Part shown: positions 1 through 6,359 of the stretch, in pieces | Position numbering within the stretch: position 1 is the stretch's first letter | How the letters are laid out: the number at the start of each line of letters is the position of its first letter | NCBI GenBank assembly: GCA_031394045.1 | Contig: JANMWN010000092.1 | Location: 1 to 56,404 of the forward strand | DNA: 56,404 nucleotides | Source: JANYIP01 sp031394045 | GTDB lineage: Bacteria; Actinomycetota; Actinomycetes; Prado026 | Direction of reading: 5' to 3' | The notes under the pieces: generated by a model | Seen by the model: only the letters and a program-made list of their open reading frames with translations | Told to the model about the DNA's origin: nothing | Databases searched by the model: none | Program-made: the position numbers and the translations under genes

Positions 1-21
1 CCCGCAGGTGGTCGGCACCAA

Positions 22-92
22 GGCAGTCGCCGGCACCCGGCGGCCGTCGAACCCCCGGGCCCCGCTCGGGGGGGACGGGGCTTTCGACTGCC
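22..92 (-). terminator. Probable terminator after rplI
   Basis: Just downstream of the rplI stop in the leftward direction lies a GC hairpin: CCCCCG (52-57), a 9-base loop and CGGGGG (67-72). It is enclosed by a second pair of arms, GGCAGTCG (22-29) and CGACTGCC (85-92). No clear U-tract follows, as is common in actinomycetes. It probably ends the rpsF-ssb-rpsR-rplI transcript. Confidence 0.5.
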
Positions 93-121
93 TTCGATGC
101 GTACGCGTGGCTGGGACGCCG

Positions 122-568
122 TCAGGAAGCGACGACGTCCAGCGCGATCCGAGCAGCGACCTCCGGGTGCAGCCGGATGGTCACCGCGTGCGAACCCACG
201 GTCTTGATCTGGCCGGGGAGCTCGATCCGGCGCTTGTCGATGTCCGGGCCGCCGGAGGCCTTGACGGCCGCGGCGACGTCGGACAGCGTGATCGACCCGA
301 AGAGCCGGCCGCCGGCACCCGCACGCGCGGGCACCTTGACGACGAGCTTCTCGAGCTGGCCCTTGATCTCCTGGGCGTGGCCGAGGTCGCGCACGTCGCG
401 GACCTCGCGGGCCCGCTTGATCGTCACGATCTGCTTCTCGGCGCCACGGGTCCACCCCATGGCGAACCCGCGTGGGACGAGGTAGTTGCGGCCGTAGCCG
501 TCCTTGACCTCGACGACGTCGCCAGGGCCACCGAGCCCGGCGACCTCCTGGGTGAGGATGAGCTTCAT
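122..568 (-). CDS. rplI: 50S ribosomal protein L9
   Basis: The 148-residue product is the usual length for L9, which binds 23S rRNA near the L1 stalk base and limits frameshifting. The N-terminal RNA-binding domain begins MKLILTQEVAGLGGPGDVVE and contains the GYGRNYLVPRG signature near residues 24-34. A charged connecting helix follows, then a C-terminal domain ending IALDVVAS. The ATG at 566-568 is chosen because the L9 family starts exactly there; the longer upstream reading frame runs through rpsR and is spurious. It is the last gene of the rpsF-ssb-rpsR-rplI operon, 13 bp after rpsR. In many actinobacteria dnaB follows, which would lie left of the window. Confidence 0.98.
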   Translation of the reverse strand: MKLILTQEVAGLGGPGDVVEVKDGYGRNYLVPRGFAMGWTRGAEKQIVTIKRAREVRDVRDLGHAQEIKGQLEKLVVKVPARAGAGGRLFGSITLSDVAAAVKASGGPDIDKRRIELPGQIKTVGSHAVTIRLHPEVAARIALDVVAS

Positions 569-581
569 CTGTGCCTCTCCC

Positions 582-818
582 TCAGCGCGCAGTGCTGGTG
601 TAGGGCAGCAGCGCCATCTCACGAGCGTTCTTGACCGCCTTGGCGATCTCGCGCTGCTGCTGGACCGAGACCCCGGTGACCCGGCGGGCCCGGATCTTGC
701 CGCGGTCGGAGATGAACTTGCGGAGCAGCGCAGTGTCCTTGTAGTCGACGTACGTGACCTTTGCAGCCTTGAGCGGGTTGGCCTTCTTCTTGGGCTTCCG
801 CACTGGAATCTTCGCCAT
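582..818 (-). CDS. rpsR: 30S ribosomal protein S18, cysteine-free form
   Basis: The 78-residue product carries the S18 core DYKDTALLRKFISDRGKIRAR and the C-terminus NAREMALLPYTS. S18 pairs with S6 on the 30S platform, which fits the operon with rpsF. The protein has no cysteine: where zinc-binding S18 has a C-x-x-C near residues 13-16 and further Cys/His ligands around GNCxxHQR, this one has KKANPLKAAK and GVSVQQQR. It is therefore the C-minus (zinc-independent) type, although it occupies the main operon position. Function as S18 is secure; the claim about zinc rests on reading the ligand positions. Confidence 0.97.
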   Translation of the reverse strand: MAKIPVRKPKKKANPLKAAKVTYVDYKDTALLRKFISDRGKIRARRVTGVSVQQQREIAKAVKNAREMALLPYTSTAR

Positions 819-861
819 GTGGTCTGTCCTTCGAGTCTTGTGACGTCAGTCGTGTGAAGTC

Positions 862-1410
862 TTAGAAGGGTGGCTCGTCGAAGGACGCGGGAGCAGCAGC
901 GCCGCCCCAGCCCCCGGACGAGCTCGAACCGGCAGAGCTGCCGCCGGCACTCGAGCCGGACGTGGCCCACGGGTCCTCGGCCGGAGGCACGTCGCCACCG
1001 CCGGAGGGGCCGAAACCGCCACCACCAGAACCGCCGGAACCGCGCGAGACCTTGGTGACCTTGGCCGTGGCGTAGCGCAGGGCGGGACCGACGTCGTCGA
1101 CCTCGACCTCGTAGACCGTGCGCTTCTCGCCTTCCTTGGTCTCGTACGACCGCTGCTTGAGCCGGCCGTTGACGATGACCCGCATCCCACGCTGGAGGGA
1201 CTCGGCGACATTCTCGGCGTACTGGCGCCACACGTTGCAGCGCAGGAACGTCGTGTCGCCGTCCTTCCACTCGTTGGTCTGCTTGTCCATCACGCGCGAG
1301 CTCGAGGCCACGGTGAAGGACGCGACCGCGGCACCGCTGGGGGTGAACCGCAGCTCGGGGTCCCCGGTGAGGTTGCCGATGATGGTGATCAGGATGTCGC
1401 CCTGGGCCAT
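862..1410 (-). CDS. ssb: Single-stranded DNA-binding protein
   Basis: SSB coats single-stranded DNA during replication, repair and recombination. The 182-residue protein has an N-terminal OB fold (about residues 1-110) with the family motifs GNLTGDPELRFTPSG and FLRCNVWRQYAENVAESL. A long Gly/Ser/Pro-rich disordered linker follows, and it ends with the acidic tip DEPPF that recruits partner proteins. The start ATG (1408-1410) lies 5 bp after rpsF, so the genes are translationally close. The glycine-rich linker is typical for actinobacterial SsbA. Confidence 0.97.
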   Translation of the reverse strand: MAQGDILITIIGNLTGDPELRFTPSGAAVASFTVASSSRVMDKQTNEWKDGDTTFLRCNVWRQYAENVAESLQRGMRVIVNGRLKQRSYETKEGEKRTVYEVEVDDVGPALRYATAKVTKVSRGSGGSGGGGFGPSGGGDVPPAEDPWATSGSSAGGSSAGSSSSGGWGGAAAPASFDEPPF

Positions 1411-1415
1411 GGCCG

Positions 1416-1706
1416 CTACCTCAGATCCGGACGGATGACCTTGGTGCGCAGCACAGCCTCGTTGAGGTTGAGCTGCCGGTCGAGCTCCTTGACGGTCGCG
1501 GGCTCGGCCGTGAGGTCGACGACGGCGTAGATGCCTTCGGTCTTCTTGGCGATCTCGAAGGCCAGCCGGCGGCGGCCCCAGATGTCGACCTTCTCCACGC
1601 TGCCGCCGCCCTGACGGACGACGTTGAGGAACTGGTCGATGCTGGGGGCGACGGTGCGCTCTTCGAGCTCAGGATCGAGGATGATCATCAGTTCGTAACG
1701 ACGCAT
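1416..1706 (-). CDS. rpsF: 30S ribosomal protein S6
   Basis: The 96-residue product begins MRRYELMIILDPELEERTV and carries the S6 core with WGRRRLAFEIAKKTEG and an ending ATVKELDRQLNLNEAVLRTKVI. It binds the 30S platform as a partner of S18. The ATG at 1704-1706 is selected because an excellent ribosome-binding site (AGGAGGTGG on the minus strand, about 1717-1725) precedes it; the longer frame upstream is not S6-like. First gene of the r-protein/ssb operon, with a hairpin-containing leader (see 1737-1755). Confidence 0.97.
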   Translation of the reverse strand: MRRYELMIILDPELEERTVAPSIDQFLNVVRQGGGSVEKVDIWGRRRLAFEIAKKTEGIYAVVDLTAEPATVKELDRQLNLNEAVLRTKVIRPDLR

Positions 1707-1736
1707 GCGAGCAACCCACCTCCTTTGGACTAGGCG

Positions 1737-1755
1737 GCCACGGTCTCTCCGTGGC
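1737..1755 (-). promoter_or_regulatory. Hairpin in the rpsF leader
   Basis: A perfect 7-bp inverted repeat (GCCACGG / CCGTGGC) with a 5-base loop sits about 10 bases upstream of the rpsF Shine-Dalgarno sequence. Its position in the leader of an r-protein operon suggests a structure controlling translation or transcription; an S6:S18-binding leader is one known possibility. No conservation data are available here. Confidence 0.35.
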
Positions 1756-1870
1756 AGGAGGGTGAACAGAGCGTCTGTGCTGAGCTGTGCTTTGCGCATC
1801 GCTCCGGCGACTGGGCGCCGAGGCAACCTGCCGAGAGTACCGGCCCCCTCCCGCAGCGCCCTAATCGCCG

Positions 1871-1876
1871 TATGGT
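1871..1876 (+). promoter_or_regulatory. -10 element of nfo, leaderless type
   Basis: TATGGT fits the actinobacterial TANNNT -10 pattern and ends 6 bases before the ATG of the endonuclease IV gene. No Shine-Dalgarno sequence is present, so the transcript probably begins at or next to the start codon. Confidence 0.45.
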
Positions 1877-1882
1877 CGGGCC

Positions 1883-2674
1883 ATGACCGCGCTGAGCATC
1901 GGGGCCCACGTCGACCCGCTCGACCCGATCTCCGAGGCACGCGCCCGCGGCACGGACGTCGTCCAGATCTTCCTCGGCGACCCCCAGGACTGGCGCGCGC
2001 CCAAGCTCGCCTACGCCGGTGGCGCCGCAGGCCTGCGCTCCGACGCCGCGGCAGCCGGCCTCACCGTGTACGTGCACTCCCCGTACACGATCAACGTGGC
2101 AACCTCGAACAACCGGATCCGGATCCCCTCGCGCAAGCTGCTGCAGCAGAACGTGGACCTGGCGGCCGAGATCGGGGCGGCCGGCGTCGTCGTGCACGGC
2201 GGGCACGTGCTGGCCGCCGACGACCCAGCGGTCGGCTTCGACAACTGGCGCAAGACCTTCGAGCGGCTCGACCAGAAGGTGCCCGTACTCATCGAGAACA
2301 CCGCAGGCGGCGACCAGGCGATGGCCCGCCGCCTCGAAGCCATCGGCCGGCTCTGGGACGCGCTGTCCGGCCACGACGTCGGCTTCTGCCTGGATACCTG
2401 CCACGCCTGGGCCGGGGGCATCGACCTGCCCACCGCCGTCGACCAGGTCAAGGCGATCACCGGACGGATCGACCTCGTGCACGCCAACGACAGCAAGGAC
2501 GGGTTCGACTCGGGGCGCGACCGGCACGACAACTTCGGGGCCGGGAGCATCGACCCGGCCGAGCTCGTAGCGGTGATCGCCTCGGCGGGCGCGCCGGTCA
2601 TCTGCGAGACCCCTGGCGGGGCGCAGAGCCAGGCCGCGGACATCGCGTTCCTCCGCGAACGCCTCCCGCGCTGA
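1883..2674 (+). CDS. nfo: Deoxyribonuclease IV (AP endonuclease)
   Basis: Endonuclease IV cleaves DNA 5' to abasic sites in base-excision repair using three zinc ions in a TIM barrel. The 263-residue product shows the family zinc-ligand motifs in order: VHSPYTINVA near residue 64, VVHGGH near 111, LIENTAGG near 139, CLDTCHAWAGG near 171, VHANDSKDGF near 200, HDNFGAG and CETPGG near the C-terminus. Start ATG follows a -10-like TATGGT with no ribosome-binding site, suggesting a leaderless message. It stands alone between the r-protein operon and the FemX-like gene. Confidence 0.93.
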   Translation: MTALSIGAHVDPLDPISEARARGTDVVQIFLGDPQDWRAPKLAYAGGAAGLRSDAAAAGLTVYVHSPYTINVATSNNRIRIPSRKLLQQNVDLAAEIGAAGVVVHGGHVLAADDPAVGFDNWRKTFERLDQKVPVLIENTAGGDQAMARRLEAIGRLWDALSGHDVGFCLDTCHAWAGGIDLPTAVDQVKAITGRIDLVHANDSKDGFDSGRDRHDNFGAGSIDPAELVAVIASAGAPVICETPGGAQSQAADIAFLRERLPR

Positions 2675-2715
2675 CAACGACGACGGTTGTGGGCAGTAGA
2701 TCAAACGAGATGTCG
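2674..2715 (+). repeat. 42-bp interspersed repeat, copy A
   Basis: This segment starts at the last base of the nfo stop codon. It reappears on the opposite strand at 56250-56291 with 40 matching bases when one insertion, one deletion and one substitution are allowed. The first part, ACAACGACGACGGTTGT, is a small inverted repeat (ACAAC/GTTGT); the second part contains AGATCAAACGAGA. Function unknown; both copies lie just 3' of a stop codon in the same relative orientation. Confidence 0.7.
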
Positions 2716-2729
2716 AGTGGAGCGGGTCG

Positions 2730-2735
2730 TAGGCT
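2730..2735 (+). promoter_or_regulatory. -10 element of the FemX-like gene
   Basis: TAGGCT ends 7 bases before the ATG at 2743, again without a Shine-Dalgarno sequence, so a leaderless transcript is likely. Confidence 0.45.
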
Positions 2736-2742
2736 GATCCCC

Positions 2743-3855
2743 ATGCCGCTCGAGGTCCGACCGCTGTCGGTGGCCGACCATCTCGCGTTCGTGCAGACCC
2801 AGTCCGGCAGCTTCCTGCAGACGCCCTCGTGGGCCGGGGTCAAGGCCGAGTGGGGCTCCGAGCGACTCGGCTGGTACGACGGCGGGCGGCTCGTGGGCGC
2901 CGGCCTGGTCCTGCTGCGGCAGACGCCGAAGGTCAAGCGCTACCTCGCGTACCTGCCCGAGGGGCCGGTCCTCGACTGGGTCGCCTACCCTGCGGCCGAC
3001 GTGACCGCCCCGATGCTCGAGCACCTGCGCAGCCGTCGGGTGTTCACGGTCAAGATGGGGCCACAGGTGATCGCCCGCCGCTGGCAGGCCGAGACGATCA
3101 AGGCGGCGATCGCCGCGGGGGCCAAGGGTCGGCTCGGCGACCTCCCGGCCGACGAGGTGGTCGCAGGCGCCACGGCGCTCGCCGAAGGGCTGCGCGCGGC
3201 CGGCTGGGAGCAGAACCCCGACACCGGCGCGGGCTTCGGCGACTTCCAGCCGCGCTACGTCTTCCAGGTGCCGCTCGCCGGCCGTTCGGAGGCGGACCTG
3301 CTCGGCGGCTTCAACCAGCAGTGGCGGCGCAACATCAAGAAGGCCGACAAGGCCGGCGTCGTCGTCGAGCAGGGCGGCTACGAGGACCTGCCGGACTTCC
3401 ACGCGCTGTACGTCGAGACGGCCCACCGGGACGGGTTCACCCCCCGCGCCCTGCACTACTTCCAGCGCATGTGGGAGGCGATGCGGGCCGAGGACGCCGA
3501 CCGGATCCGGCTCTACCTCGCCCACCGCGACGGTGCGCTCCTGGCAGCGACCACCTGGGTACGCGTCGGCGGCCACGTCTGGTACTCGTACGGTGCCTCG
3601 AGCACCGACGGCCGCGAATACCGGCCGAGCAACGCCGTCCAGTGGCGCATGATCGCCGATGCCGCCGCGGCCGGCGCCACCGTCTACGACCTGCGCGGGA
3701 TCTCGGACACCCTCGACGCCGACGACCACCTGTTCGGCCTGATCCAGTTCAAGCTGGGCACGGGGGGCGAGGCGGTCGAGTACCTCGGCGAGTGGGACTA
3801 CCCGCTCTCGCCGTTCCTCCACAAGGCTTTCCGGCTCTACCTGGCGAGGCGCTGA
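2743..3855 (+). CDS. FemX/FemAB-type peptidoglycan branch aminoacyltransferase
   Basis: The family transfers an amino acid from aminoacyl-tRNA to the stem-peptide lysine or its equivalent on lipid II, building the interpeptide bridge in the cytoplasm. The 370-residue protein shows two GNAT-like halves: an N-terminal half with FLQTPSWAGVKAEWG near residue 24 and a second with the NQQWRRNIKKADKAGVVVEQ motif near 198-217, typical of FemAB enzymes. The ATG at 2743 is preferred because a leaderless -10 precedes it and the family N-terminus fits. It overlaps the following racemase-like gene by one base (TGATG arrangement), so the pair is translationally coupled and probably acts together on the wall peptide. 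The amino acid transferred is not predictable here. Confidence 0.88.
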   Translation: MPLEVRPLSVADHLAFVQTQSGSFLQTPSWAGVKAEWGSERLGWYDGGRLVGAGLVLLRQTPKVKRYLAYLPEGPVLDWVAYPAADVTAPMLEHLRSRRVFTVKMGPQVIARRWQAETIKAAIAAGAKGRLGDLPADEVVAGATALAEGLRAAGWEQNPDTGAGFGDFQPRYVFQVPLAGRSEADLLGGFNQQWRRNIKKADKAGVVVEQGGYEDLPDFHALYVETAHRDGFTPRALHYFQRMWEAMRAEDADRIRLYLAHRDGALLAATTWVRVGGHVWYSYGASSTDGREYRPSNAVQWRMIADAAAAGATVYDLRGISDTLDADDHLFGLIQFKLGTGGEAVEYLGEWDYPLSPFLHKAFRLYLARR

Positions 3856-4904
3856 TGACCTTCACGCTGTACGTCGACGGCCGGCGCTGGCGGGCCCATA
3901 CCGACCAGGTGCTCGCCGGTACGCCGGGGCTGGTCCCGGTGATCAAGGGCAACGGGTACGGGTACGGCGCCGACCTGCTCGCCGCCGAGGCGTCCCGGCT
4001 GGGCGTCCAGACGGTGGCGGTGGGGGAGCCGCACGAAGTGGCCGCCGTCCGGGCCGGCTTCGCCGGGGACATCGCCGTGCTGCGCGCGCACCTGCCCGGC
4101 GTCGACGGGGTCCCCGAGCCGGACGACCGCGTGATCCGTACCGCCGCCACGCTGGACGGCCTGCGCGCGTTGGCCGGGCACCGGGTCGTCGTCGAGCTGC
4201 TCACCTCGATGCAGCGCTTCGGTCTCGAGGAGCCCGAGCTCGCGCAGGTGGGCGGGCTGCTGGCCGATGCCCGCCTCGAGGGGTTCGCGCTGCACCTGCC
4301 CATGGTCGGCTCGGGTCGGCCCGCCGAGGTCGAGGCTGCCCTGAACCTGCTCGAACGCACGGGGCTCACCAGGGTGGCGGCGGCGGGCCCGAGCCCGGCG
4401 ACGATCTGGGTCAGCCACCTGACCGAGGCCGAGCTCGCCGCGCTGACGGCCCGGCACCCGGACGTCAGCCTGCGCGCCAGGGTGGGCACCCGGCTCTGGC
4501 TCGGCGACCGTGCCGCGGCGCAGGCAAAGGGCACCGTGCTCGCCGTGCACCGGCTGGCGAGGGGTCAGCGGTACGGGTACCGCCAGCACAAGGCGCCGCG
4601 CGCGGGCCACCTGATCGTCGTCGGCGGAGGTACCGCGCACGGGGTCGCCCTGTCCGCGCCGAGCCCGGCCGGCAGCATCGGGCAGCGGGCCAAGATCGTG
4701 GCGACCGGGGGGCTTGAGGCGCTCGGCCGCTCGCTGTCCCCGTTCCACGTGCAGGGCGCCCAGCGCTGGTTCGCCGAGCCCCCGCACATGCAGGTCTCGA
4801 TGATCTGGCTACCGGACGGGGTCGCCGTCCCCGCCGTCGGCGCCGAGCTCGACACCGACGTGCGGATGACCACCGCCAGCTTCGACCGCGTCGTCCTCGA
4901 CTGA
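3855..4904 (+). CDS. Divergent alanine racemase-family PLP protein
   Basis: The 349-residue product has the fold-type III PLP lysine motif VPVIKGNGYGYG near residues 28-39 and the C-terminal barrel landmark RARVGTRLWLGD near 202-213, so it belongs to the alanine racemase family. However, the segment where true alanine racemases have GYADG (carrying the second catalytic tyrosine) reads VVGGGTAHGVAL. The region expected to hold C/SMDQ reads MQVSMIWLPDG. Alanine racemization is therefore doubtful; an altered amino-acid substrate or a non-catalytic role is possible. The ATGA overlap with the FemX-like gene suggests that it supplies or shapes the amino acid used for the bridge. The 3' end overlaps the convergent GT87 gene by 96 bp. 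Confidence 0.8.
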   Translation: MTFTLYVDGRRWRAHTDQVLAGTPGLVPVIKGNGYGYGADLLAAEASRLGVQTVAVGEPHEVAAVRAGFAGDIAVLRAHLPGVDGVPEPDDRVIRTAATLDGLRALAGHRVVVELLTSMQRFGLEEPELAQVGGLLADARLEGFALHLPMVGSGRPAEVEAALNLLERTGLTRVAAAGPSPATIWVSHLTEAELAALTARHPDVSLRARVGTRLWLGDRAAAQAKGTVLAVHRLARGQRYGYRQHKAPRAGHLIVVGGGTAHGVALSAPSPAGSIGQRAKIVATGGLEALGRSLSPFHVQGAQRWFAEPPHMQVSMIWLPDGVAVPAVGAELDTDVRMTTASFDRVVLD

Positions 4905-6359
4905 GTCGCCTGAGTCGCCTGAGGCGACTGACTCGCCCGAGTCGACTGAGTCGCCTGAGCTGCCGCCACGTCGCTGCCACCCGCCCTGGGTCATCCACGA
5001 CGGCCAGCGGTCGGGCGCGCGGTCGAGCACACCCCCGCCCGGGTCGTCGGAGCCGTCGGCCCGGATCGGGTCGTACGAGGGCAGGAAGATGTCGCGGACG
5101 ATGAGGCCGCAGATCCACAGGGTGGCCGCGATCCGCAGGAACGTCGCCCCGTTGTGCGTCCACTCCGGCACGTTGGCCACGTCGGGGTAGGTGAGCCCCT
5201 GCAGGTGCCACCAGACGGCCACGAAGTAGATCACCTCGGCGCCCTGCCAGATCAGCAGGTCGCGCCAGCGCGGCCGCGCCAGCGGGAACAGCGCGAGCAT
5301 CCACAGCACGTACTGGGGCGAGTAGACCTTGTTGGTCATCGCGAAGGCCGCCACGGCGAGGAACGCGAGCTGACCCACCCGGGGCCGCCTCGGTGCGAAG
5401 ACGGCCACCGCGGCGATGCCGAGGCACAGCAGCAGGAACGACCCGCCGGATACGACGTTGAGCGAGTCGGGCGCGATGCCCCAGCCCGACCGCGTGAGGG
5501 CGTACCAGGGCGAGCCGAAGCTCTCGCCGCGCTCGCGGGAGAAGAGGTAGAAGCGCGCCCAGCCGTGCGGGTGGGTCAGCATGATCGGCAGGTTGACGAG
5601 CAGCCAGGCGGCGAGGCCGGCGCCGAGCATCCGCCCGAAGGCGCGCAGCTGTCCCGCGCGCAGGCAGAGCAGGAACATCGGCCCGATCAGGACGAGCGGG
5701 TAGAACTTGGCCGCGACCGCCAGGCCCAGGAGTGCACCGGCGAGCGCGGGTCTTCGCCTCGCCCAGGCCAGCCCGAACGCGGCCGTCAGCGAGACCGCGA
5801 ACATGTCCCAGTTGATGTACGCGGTCAGCAGCAGGCCCGGAGCGAGCGCGAACAGCGCCGCGTCCCACGGGCGCCGGCCCGCTGTCTTCGCGATCAGCAC
5901 CGTCGTGGCCAGCGCGCAGGCCACCAGCATGAGCAACGTGACGTCGAAGAAGGTGCGGCTGCGGCCGATGTCGTCGCCGTCGGCGTCGATCCAGTTGGTC
6001 ACCAGCGCGGCGGCCGACATGAAGCCGCCGGTGAGGACGGGGTACTCCAGGGGCGTCTCACCCGTGCCGGCGTACGGCGAGGTGTTGTCCATCAGGCCGG
6101 GGCGGCTGCGGTAGAGGAAGCCGATGTCGGAGTAGCACAGGTCCGGGTAGATGTTGTCCGTGGTCCAGGCGCTCGCCCGGCAGGGTTGCTTCTGCAGGAG
6201 CCCGAGCGCGCAGACGATGGCGGTGAGGATCAGCAGCACCGAGACCACCCGGCGAGGGTTGTGCCGGACCCGGATCCCGGCCGGCCCGCCGAGCCCCTCG
6301 CTCGCGGCGCGCACGACGAGGTCATCCCTCGACGGGAGGATCACGTCGGTCACGATCAC
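4809..6359 (-). CDS. GT87-like (DUF2029) polyprenyl-sugar mannosyltransferase, membrane
   Basis: The 516-residue protein has roughly ten hydrophobic segments, the first near residues 39-55. An early extracytoplasmic acidic stretch (YPDLCYSDIGFLYRSR) and the repeated AAKFYPLVLIGPMFLL / TNKVYSPQYVLWMLALFPL patterns are typical of GT87 family enzymes, which use polyprenyl-phosphate mannose to build mycobacterial-type glycolipids. Start is GTG (6357-6359), overlapping the PBP stop as GTGA, so it is co-translated with the PBP. The last 50-60 residues are Ser/Gly/Asp-rich (SSGDSVDSGESVASGDSGDS), encoded by a short tandem repeat, and the ORF end overlaps the racemase gene tail to tail. Donor and acceptor are not identifiable. 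Confidence 0.82.
   Translation of the reverse strand: MIVTDVILPSRDDLVVRAASEGLGGPAGIRVRHNPRRVVSVLLILTAIVCALGLLQKQPCRASAWTTDNIYPDLCYSDIGFLYRSRPGLMDNTSPYAGTGETPLEYPVLTGGFMSAAALVTNWIDADGDDIGRSRTFFDVTLLMLVACALATTVLIAKTAGRRPWDAALFALAPGLLLTAYINWDMFAVSLTAAFGLAWARRRPALAGALLGLAVAAKFYPLVLIGPMFLLCLRAGQLRAFGRMLGAGLAAWLLVNLPIMLTHPHGWARFYLFSRERGESFGSPWYALTRSGWGIAPDSLNVVSGGSFLLLCLGIAAVAVFAPRRPRVGQLAFLAVAAFAMTNKVYSPQYVLWMLALFPLARPRWRDLLIWQGAEVIYFVAVWWHLQGLTYPDVANVPEWTHNGATFLRIAATLWICGLIVRDIFLPSYDPIRADGSDDPGGGVLDRAPDRWPSWMTQGGWQRRGGSSGDSVDSGESVASGDSGDSVEDDAVEAGGGHPHVGVELGADGGDGDPVR
4901..4962. repeat. Tandem CTGAGTCGC repeats with hairpins, possible two-way terminator
   Basis: The stretch repeats CTGAGTCGC/GAGTCGCC several times. 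It contains a perfect hairpin (AGTCGCC, TGA, GGCGACT; 4913-4929) followed by ACTCG-CC-CGAGT (4931-4942). It begins at the racemase stop codon and lies inside the end of the opposing GT87 reading frame. Either it is a bidirectional terminator read through by the GT87 tail, or a repeat-grown extension of that protein. Confidence 0.45.

Noticed and set aside
4901..4962. Short CRISPR-like repeat array
   Set aside because: Units are about 9-10 bp, irregular, without unique spacers and translated as part of a protein tail.
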